The notes under the pieces were generated by a model. That model saw only the letters and a list, made by a program, of their open reading frames with translations, ran no database searches and was not told the origin of the DNA. Shown here in pieces: positions 6,330 through 11,678 of a stretch of 11,678 nucleotides of DNA. Positions within the stretch are counted from its first letter, which is position 1; every line of letters begins with the position of its first letter. The translations under genes and the position numbers were made by a program. Origin of the DNA: Bacteroidales bacterium UBA1256 (lineage in GTDB: Bacteria > Bacteroidota > Bacteroidia > Bacteroidales > Paludibacteraceae); the NCBI GenBank assembly GCA_002308195.1, contig DBVU01000054.1:1-11678 (forward strand), in the 5' to 3' direction.

Positions 6330-7793
6330 CTAGAATATTAAGTTTTTGATATCCAAAGCAGTTAGTTTTCCTTCGGGCATGTGACGAACGGTATTCGACC
6401 AGAATAGCACAGGCGCTTGTGGTGCTTGGTCTATGACATAATCAATCACAACACGCTCGTCTTGCATCAGTTGCCACCCAGGTTGCAGACTGAATACTAC
6501 ATCGCCAATATGTTTCTTGCTAAGCGTTGAGGCTAGGCTAGGAATCGTCCACAATTCATATTGTGGTACGGCTGATTGTATTCCCTCAAAATCCATCAGG
6601 AAATTAGCCACTTGGCGTTGCAGCGTTTCCAGACTCAATCGCTTCTGTTCAATGAGTGTGCGATTTAGGTATATTGATTGTCCGTACCCCCCGTCTACCC
6701 ATCGTTCATGACCATAGAGTGCCATCAGATAGGCTCCAATCAACGCAGAAGCACGATCCGTATTGAAGGATTGCACAGGCATTTTCGCAGTCGACAGAGT
6801 AGCCTTGTCCATTCCCGCAACGGGCCTACCTACTACCAGTATCTGGTAATTTTCGCGTCCAATACGCTTATCCAATTGCTCGATTAGGAATCCTAAGTCT
6901 TGGTTCAGTCGCAAATACATATCTTCTTGCTCGGCCGAACGAATAGGATCTGATTCCGCCTTCGGGCTTAAGGTATTCAGTTGTAGCAACAGTAAATCCG
7001 GATGACGATCTGTTCCTATCTGTTCGCTCTTCTGAATAGCTAGTGCCAACTCTATGACAAGCGTATTGGCTTCCGGACTTTTTGCCAGCACATCACCAAC
7101 TAGATAACCGAAACCTTTCTTTCGCTCGGTTGCCGTAGGACGATTGTAGGTGGGGATATCCATCCGCGGAGTCCATTCATGTTCTGCCAAAGTCTGTATT
7201 CTCAGTTCGATATTCTGCTTGTCTGCCGTAGAAGGCAAGCCCTCGCTATAGAAAGAAGTGGTTACCCATTTCTGTTGTTCTGTATCTAACCAACAGCAAG
7301 CGTTGGCTCCGTGTCCTGCCAGTAGAATGGTTGTCTCCGGTTGAATTCCGATAGCATAGATTTTGGCAGAAGGATACTGTATTCGCATTTTGTCAGTCAT
7401 GGTTTCGCCCAACAATGCTTGCGGCGAAAGCATCAGTCGTGTGCCTATACCCTTGCTGCGTTCGTCCTCAAGCATAGCGTGTGGTCTTCGATCGCGACGT
7501 TGGAAATAATGGTCCATCGTATAGCCGTGTTCAGAAGGCGTAACGCCTGTCATGAGCGTGGCAGTCGTCTCATTGCCGCCATATACTTGATGCGGAAACG
7601 AGATGGTCGTTTGATAGGCTTCTTCGCTTAGCGTGCGAAGTCCTCCCTGTTGCCAGTATGGACGCAGCAATGCTAGGTTGTCTTCTGTCAGACCATCTAC
7701 CACCGCCACTACTGTCAGTCGTGGCATGGCTATCGCAGAAACGCAATAGAATCCTGCGAGTATCAACGAATAATATAAACGAGTCTTGCGCAT
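6330..7793 (-). CDS. PafA-like alkaline-phosphatase-fold protein, probable pseudoenzyme
   Basis: A 487-residue exported protein of the alkaline phosphatase superfamily, nearest to the PafA/nucleotide-pyrophosphatase branch. I chose the ATG at 7793 because MRKTRLYYSLILAGFYCVSAIA is a good signal peptide; an upstream in-frame ATG at 7925 would add 44 residues with no such character and overlap the DUF4105 gene deeply. Fold-level signatures remain: VVAVVDGL with D33, TATLMTGVTPSEHGY (77-91), LLAGHGANACCWLD (157-170), PDLLLLQLN (265-273), EDMYLRLNQDL (290-300), and GDVVFSLQPGW (430-440). The catalytic residues expected of the family appear replaced: the nucleophile Thr, the Lys/Arg pair (QPE at 151-153), the D-x3-H ligands (LSPKAE at 275-280), the DH pair (VGRPVAG at 321-327) and the C-terminal His. 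It is therefore probably inactive as a phosphatase, based on comparison by eye. It overlaps the DUF4105 gene by 31 bp. Confidence 0.8.
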   Translation of the reverse strand: MRKTRLYYSLILAGFYCVSAIAMPRLTVVAVVDGLTEDNLALLRPYWQQGGLRTLSEEAYQTTISFPHQVYGGNETTATLMTGVTPSEHGYTMDHYFQRRDRRPHAMLEDERSKGIGTRLMLSPQALLGETMTDKMRIQYPSAKIYAIGIQPETTILLAGHGANACCWLDTEQQKWVTTSFYSEGLPSTADKQNIELRIQTLAEHEWTPRMDIPTYNRPTATERKKGFGYLVGDVLAKSPEANTLVIELALAIQKSEQIGTDRHPDLLLLQLNTLSPKAESDPIRSAEQEDMYLRLNQDLGFLIEQLDKRIGRENYQILVVGRPVAGMDKATLSTAKMPVQSFNTDRASALIGAYLMALYGHERWVDGGYGQSIYLNRTLIEQKRLSLETLQRQVANFLMDFEGIQSAVPQYELWTIPSLASTLSKKHIGDVVFSLQPGWQLMQDERVVIDYVIDQAPQAPVLFWSNTVRHMPEGKLTALDIKNLIF

Positions 7794-8752
7794 AAATGTG
7801 TCAAAGGAATTATCAACAATCTCCATCCAAATCCTACTAGCGGATGACAAGAGAAGAAAGTTAGAAATGTGACGATGATAAGCAATAGGATGTACGGAAT
7901 CCCAACAGCGAGTTCTACGCCCCAAGACCAGTGCCCGCGGCGACGATCACGCCAACTGAATGCCATTACTATCAGGAAATATAGTACCAATCCCAATTCC
8001 CACGAAGCGTACCAAGGGGTCGCTTGTATCTCAAACGGAGCACTATTGCTCTGACTTACTATCGGTGTGCCATCGGTAAGGGTGGCTTTGTCCAGATAGA
8101 ACATCAGTTCTTCAGGCAAAAATAGTCTCTGTTCGCTTGTCATGGCTTGGTCTGCTTTCGGACCAAATAGCAGATTGATACCCGCATTTTCCCATGAGTG
8201 GCGACCGGTATAGTGACGAATAAATTCCCGATAAGTTTTGCCTGTGTATCCTGTGTAAGTGGAACTAATCGTCTCGCCTAATGCCTTCTCTATCAGCAGA
8301 TAAGGGCGAGTGGCACAATTGTCGAAAACGAAATTGTATAGGTAGCAACGGTTCTCCGGCTGATAATTTTCTCTCAAAGCCAACCAGATGGTCTCTCGTT
8401 GCTCGGGTGTCAGATTCAGAATCTGTTCATATACCGGTCGATGGTCTTCATCATATTCCATCATAAACCATTTCATCATCACGGCGCCCAGTTCGTACCA
8501 TGTTTCGCCGCGAACAAATTTCCAATAGAAATGGTCGGTGGCGAAATTGAAGATACCGTAATTGAATACCACATCCAAATCTTGTTGTGGGTCGCACACA
8601 CGCAGCGCCGTATGACCATAACGAGCATATAGCTCCTGTCCGGGCGAACAACTCAGTAATGAGATGCGCGCTTCGTCGCTTAGTTCTGCCGAATGACACA
8701 ATGCACAAACCATTAGCAGACAACAGATTATGTATGTCTTACATCGCTTCAT
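7763..8752 (-). CDS. DUF4105 membrane-anchored putative thiol acyltransferase (Lnb-like)
   Basis: A 329-residue envelope protein. Residues 1-21 are a hydrophobic signal sequence (MKRCKTYIICCLLMVCALCH). The DUF4105 domain follows: SCSPGQELYARYGHTALRV with H47, FNYGIFNF (63-70), FVRGETWYELG, then YNFVFDNCATRP with C146. The His and Cys are placed as in NlpC/P60- and LRAT-like papain-fold thiol enzymes. Hydrophobic segments near 249-265, 279-300 and 306-328 would anchor the C-terminus in the inner membrane, leaving the domain in the periplasm. I recall that a DUF4105-type protein (Lnb) was reported as the lipoprotein N-acyltransferase of Bacteroides, replacing Lnt; whether this protein has that role is inference, supported by the other acyltransferases in the block. 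The start overlaps the PAP2-like gene by 14 bp, and the 3' end overlaps the PafA-like gene. It seems shorter at the C-terminus than homologues I remember. Confidence 0.82.
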   Translation of the reverse strand: MKRCKTYIICCLLMVCALCHSAELSDEARISLLSCSPGQELYARYGHTALRVCDPQQDLDVVFNYGIFNFATDHFYWKFVRGETWYELGAVMMKWFMMEYDEDHRPVYEQILNLTPEQRETIWLALRENYQPENRCYLYNFVFDNCATRPYLLIEKALGETISSTYTGYTGKTYREFIRHYTGRHSWENAGINLLFGPKADQAMTSEQRLFLPEELMFYLDKATLTDGTPIVSQSNSAPFEIQATPWYASWELGLVLYFLIVMAFSWRDRRRGHWSWGVELAVGIPYILLLIIVTFLTFFSCHPLVGFGWRLLIIPLTHLCARLVYIIR

Positions 8753-9389
8753 GGTGTAATAAACAAAATATCATATACGGACTAATAGAGCCCAACAATC
8801 CCCATAACCATCCTACAATCACTTGAGCCGGAGTGTGAGCCTTTAGGCCTATTCGTGCGTACATCAACAGTAGAGATATACCAAACAACGCACCTAGTAT
8901 CCACCACGATGGCATCACTTCAATTCCGAGACAATAACTCAAAATTCCGCCAACAAAACATCCAAAACCGGTTAGATGTGCGCTTATTTTCCAACCGAAG
9001 TTGATAAATGAAACCACCGAAAAGACTAATATCGAACCAGCAATGGCCATCGTCACACATGTGGGCACTAGTAGCACGCGGCTTAACAGGGAGTACCAAC
9101 CGCAGAAACAAATCAGCGTAATCAGATAGGGTAGAGCGCGTTGTTCCTGTTTGTCGATGTAGAAATCTTGTACTTTCCCCATTTTAATCATAATGTAGAT
9201 TGCTATCACGGGAACAATACAGGTCAGCAACAGAGTACTGCCGATCACGAACAAGCTCCAGAATATCAGCGGATACTCTATGTGTGCGCTGTACGAATAA
9301 CAGAACAAGCACATTGCATAAGTCGGCAGAAACAGAGGGTATAATGCTATACTCAGTGCCTTAGCTGCTATGTCTAGTCCTTTGCTCAT
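8739..9389 (-). CDS. PAP2-like integral membrane protein
   Basis: A 216-residue polytopic membrane protein with five to six hydrophobic helices (roughly 10-30, 42-70, 87-105, 108-132, 140-177, 190-212). The order of polar motifs follows PAP2/type-2 phosphatidic acid phosphatases: a motif-1-like K80-x3-R84-A-L-P87, a motif-2-like S136-A-H138 in KISAHLTG, and a motif-3-like R179-x5-H185-x3-Q189 in ARIGLKAHTPAQ. In active PAP2 enzymes the last residue is Asp; here it is Gln, so activity may be altered. Substrates of the family include undecaprenyl diphosphate and lipid phosphates at the periplasmic face. The start codon overlaps the rpoN stop as ATGA, and the end overlaps the DUF4105 start, so the two envelope proteins are likely made together. 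Assignment to the fold is fairly secure; the substrate is unknown. Confidence 0.75.
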   Translation of the reverse strand: MSKGLDIAAKALSIALYPLFLPTYAMCLFCYSYSAHIEYPLIFWSLFVIGSTLLLTCIVPVIAIYIMIKMGKVQDFYIDKQEQRALPYLITLICFCGWYSLLSRVLLVPTCVTMAIAGSILVFSVVSFINFGWKISAHLTGFGCFVGGILSYCLGIEVMPSWWILGALFGISLLLMYARIGLKAHTPAQVIVGWLWGLLGSISPYMIFCLLHHEAM

Positions 9390-10879
9390 ACCATCTTGCG
9401 CAACCTTGCTACAGGTATACCGAGTAGATCGCGATATTTAGCTATCGTACGTCGTGCTATCGGATAGCCTTCTTCGCTCATGGCGGTTACCAGTTGTTCG
9501 TCGGTCAGCGGTTCACGTTTATCTTCGTTATCAATTAGTTCTTGCAGTCTCTTTTTAATCTCACGCGTCGAGATCTCATCGCCTTCCGCGTTCAACATAG
9601 CCTCAGAGAAGAAGTATTTGAGCGGATAGATACCAAATTGCGTTTCCACATGCTTACTATTGCTTACACGCGAAATGGTCGATACGTCATAGCCGGTTCG
9701 GGTGGCGATGTCCTGCAGTACCATCGGTTTTAGGCTGCTTTCTTCCCCGTCAGTGAAAAATTCTATTTGGAATTGCAGAATCGCTTTCATCGTCTTCAGC
9801 AAGGTCTCGTTGCGTTGCTTGATGGCATCGATGAAGGAACGTGCTGCATTCACTTTCGTCTTGATGAAACTCGTCGCTTGGCGCATTTCCGGAGTTTTCG
9901 GCATCTGGCTATATTCGTCCAGCATGTCGTTGTATTCACGGCTGACATGCAGTTCGGGTATATCACCTGTGTTCAGTATTACAACGAATTCCCCGTCACG
10001 GTTCTCAATGGTGAAATCGGGTATGATGCTCTCTTTCTGTGAGTCATAGACCGAACCGGTAAACGCGTTTGCCGGTTTCTGGTTCAGGCGCACAATCTCT
10101 TGGACTGCTTGTTGGAACAATTCGTCTGTGCAACCTATACGCTGACGAATCTTATCGAAATGATGCTTCGAGAAAGCCTCAAAATGCTGCTCCAGTATGG
10201 TGCGAGCCAATTCGATGGCTTCCGTCTGCGGTTTGCGTTTTAGTTGTGTCAGCAGGCACTCTTGCAGATTGGCACTGGCTATGCCGGGAGGGTCAAACTG
10301 TTTGATTTGGCCTACTATATCCGCCATCTCCGCATCGCTGATGGTCAAACCTTCTTGAAAAACGATATCATCCACCAGTTGCTCAATCGAGCGGCGCAGA
10401 TAACCGTCATCATCTATGTTGCCAAGTACCCATTTTGCTACGTGACGCTGCTCTTTGGTCATGTGCGTGAGGTATATCTGCGATTTCAGTTCTTCTATCA
10501 GACTGCTGCCTCCTATTATTGGCACTTCGCGTCGATCTTCGTCTGCGGGATTATATTGTTGGCGCAACATGTAGTCGGGCGTCTCATCGTCCGATACGTA
10601 CTGCTCGTAATTGAAATCTTCGTTCTGTAGCGGATCGTGTCTACCATCATCCTCTTCACCTAAGTCGTAGTCGTTATACTCATTGTAGTCATCCTCCATC
10701 ACCTCGATTTGTTCTACCTCGTCACGACCTTCTTCCAGAGCCGGATTTTCTTGCAGTTCTTCTGTGATGCGTTGGTGCAATTCGATGGATGGCAATTCGA
10801 GCAAACGAATGGTCATTATCTGCGTGGGCGACAGTTTTGTCGTCTGCGATAAAGTCTGTTGTAATCCCGCTTTCTGCAT
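9386..10879 (-). CDS. rpoN: RNA polymerase sigma-54 factor
   Basis: A 497-residue full-length sigma-54 that directs RNA polymerase to -24/-12 promoters and needs an AAA+ activator to open them. Region I (1-50) shows the expected glutamine-rich start, LQQTLSQTTKLSPTQIMTIRLLELP, followed by ITEELQENPALEE. Region II (about 48-118) is a very acidic linker rich in D, E, N and Y. The core-binding domain follows, with a helix-turn-helix segment DIATRTGYDVSTISRVSNSK recognising the -12 element and, at 475-484, the RpoN box ARRTIAKYRD that contacts the -24 element; the protein ends RLRKMV. All family landmarks are intact. It starts 11 bp after the aminotransferase stop and ends overlapping the PAP2-like start by 4 bp. 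No sigma-54 activator gene is present in the window. A partial -24/-12-like site lies upstream of clpB. Confidence 0.97.
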   Translation of the reverse strand: MQKAGLQQTLSQTTKLSPTQIMTIRLLELPSIELHQRITEELQENPALEEGRDEVEQIEVMEDDYNEYNDYDLGEEDDGRHDPLQNEDFNYEQYVSDDETPDYMLRQQYNPADEDRREVPIIGGSSLIEELKSQIYLTHMTKEQRHVAKWVLGNIDDDGYLRRSIEQLVDDIVFQEGLTISDAEMADIVGQIKQFDPPGIASANLQECLLTQLKRKPQTEAIELARTILEQHFEAFSKHHFDKIRQRIGCTDELFQQAVQEIVRLNQKPANAFTGSVYDSQKESIIPDFTIENRDGEFVVILNTGDIPELHVSREYNDMLDEYSQMPKTPEMRQATSFIKTKVNAARSFIDAIKQRNETLLKTMKAILQFQIEFFTDGEESSLKPMVLQDIATRTGYDVSTISRVSNSKHVETQFGIYPLKYFFSEAMLNAEGDEISTREIKKRLQELIDNEDKREPLTDEQLVTAMSEEGYPIARRTIAKYRDLLGIPVARLRKMV

Positions 10880-10890
10880 AGTACTAAACT

Positions 10891-11678
10891 TTAGAGGTTA
10901 GATATGACGTTCGAACTGATATAGGCTAATTGCTCTTCGTCCAATTCCGTATGCATCGGTAGTGACAGTACACATGCCGCCAGACGTTCGGCGACAGGAA
11001 AATCGCCATCTCTGTAACGCGCATCACGGTAAGCTTTTTGTTGGTGGAGTGGCACGGGATAATATACCATCGACGGAATACCCTTATCTGCCAACGCTTC
11101 ACGCAATTTGTCACGATTTGCTCCTACCACGCGAAGCGTGTACTGATGGAATACATGCGTCGATTTGCTTTGTCTGCCCGGAATCAGCAGTTTGTCATTA
11201 CCCACAAAAGCTTGGTCGTAATATGCTGCGGCCTTCTGGCGTGCTGCTATATACTCATCCAGATGGGGCAGCTTGGCATCTAATACTGCCGCCTGAATAC
11301 TGTCCAAACGGCTGTTTACGCCAATGCGATCGTGATGATAACGCACAACCATGCCATGATTAGCGATGGCCCGCATCTGAGCCGCTAGTTCATCGTCGTT
11401 TGTAAAGATAGCACCTCCATCGCCGTAACATCCCAGGTTCTTCGATGGGAAGAAACTGGTGCAACCTATATGCCCGATGGTTCCTGCTTGCTTTGTGGTG
11501 CCGTCTGCCATGGTGTAACGTGCGCCAATGGCTTGACATGCATCTTCCACGACATACAGATTATGCTCTTTCGCAACATCCATTAGCGCTTGCATGTCTG
11601 CGCATTGACCGAACAGATGAACAGGTACAATGGCGCGCGTACGTGGAGTAATGGCCTTACGTACGGCTGTTATATCCA
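10891..11678 (-). CDS. DegT/DnrJ/EryC1-family sugar-nucleotide aminotransferase (5' end cut by window edge)
   Basis: About 262 residues of a PLP-dependent aminotransferase that aminates keto-sugar nucleotides for lipopolysaccharide or surface glycans. The frame remains open to the right edge: DITAVRKAITPRTRAIVPVH precedes the first internal Met at 11595, so the true start is outside the window. Visible motifs are VVEDACQAIGA, whose Asp contacts the cofactor pyridine, and SFFPSKNLGCYGDGGA, whose Lys forms the Schiff base. Also seen are RIGVNSRLDSIQAAVL, GIPSMVYYPVPLHQQKAY and GDFPVAERLAACVLSLPMH. The wording of these motifs is closest to the WbpE/WlbC type (UDP-3-keto-N-acetylglucosaminuronate aminotransferase), but related FdtB- or perosamine-type enzymes cannot be excluded. 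It is followed 11 bp later by rpoN, so the two are probably co-transcribed. Confidence 0.92.
   Translation of the reverse strand, partial: DITAVRKAITPRTRAIVPVHLFGQCADMQALMDVAKEHNLYVVEDACQAIGARYTMADGTTKQAGTIGHIGCTSFFPSKNLGCYGDGGAIFTNDDELAAQMRAIANHGMVVRYHHDRIGVNSRLDSIQAAVLDAKLPHLDEYIAARQKAAAYYDQAFVGNDKLLIPGRQSKSTHVFHQYTLRVVGANRDKLREALADKGIPSMVYYPVPLHQQKAYRDARYRDGDFPVAERLAACVLSLPMHTELDEEQLAYISSNVISNL

Noticed and set aside
7794..7925. Upstream in-frame ATG adding 44 residues to the PafA-like protein
   Set aside because: The added residues look like no signal sequence and would lie inside the 3' part of the DUF4105 gene, whereas the ATG at 7793 opens directly onto a good signal peptide.
10269..10285. 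Plus-strand TTGGCAC-N5-ATGCC, a good sigma-54 promoter match inside rpoN
   Set aside because: It is antisense within conserved coding sequence and no credible plus-strand gene lies downstream, so chance is the simplest explanation, although an antisense RNA cannot be excluded.

Overview
The window looks like the chromosome of a member of the Bacteroidota, most likely the order Bacteroidales. The evidence is the set of lineage-typical families (DUF2851, DUF4494, DUF4105, paired GlsA/GlsB-type lipid acyltransferases), a Bacteroidota-style sigma-54, and the absence of strong Shine-Dalgarno sequences. All ten protein genes I accept lie on the minus strand. They cover nearly the whole window, with no mobile elements, RNA genes, CRISPR arrays or gene-free stretch over 300 bases.

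Layout in the direction of transcription (right to left). A DegT/DnrJ/EryC1-type sugar aminotransferase enters from the right edge with its 5' end missing. Next come rpoN (sigma-54), a PAP2-like membrane protein, a DUF4105 membrane-anchored putative thiol acyltransferase, a PafA-like alkaline-phosphatase-fold protein that appears to have lost its catalytic residues, DUF4494, a PlsC/GlsA-like O-acyltransferase, a GNAT/GlsB-like N-acyltransferase, a YggS-HAD fusion, and DUF2851. Gaps are 11 bp or less or the genes overlap (4 to 31 bp), so the block from 11678 to 1623 reads as one translationally coupled transcription unit whose promoter lies outside the window. About 100 bp of non-coding DNA follows, with a hairpin/T-tract and a sigma-54-like promoter. 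Last is clpB, which runs off the left edge.

Several genes share an envelope-lipid theme: two enzymes probably making N-acyloxyacyl-glycine lipids, a DUF4105 protein of the family I recall being linked to lipoprotein N-acylation in Bacteroides, a PAP2-like membrane protein and a secreted phosphatase-fold protein. The sigma-54 and sugar-nucleotide aminotransferase genes upstream fit an envelope-biogenesis locus. Functions are inferred from recognised families.

The most notable points are: a ClpB whose reading frame starts just before the first AAA module and so lacks the Clp_N domain; a single-polypeptide fusion of the PLP-homeostasis protein YggS with a HAD phosphatase; a PafA-family pseudoenzyme; a PAP2-like protein with Gln replacing the motif-3 Asp; and a sigma-54-like promoter plus inverted repeat in front of clpB, in the same window as rpoN.
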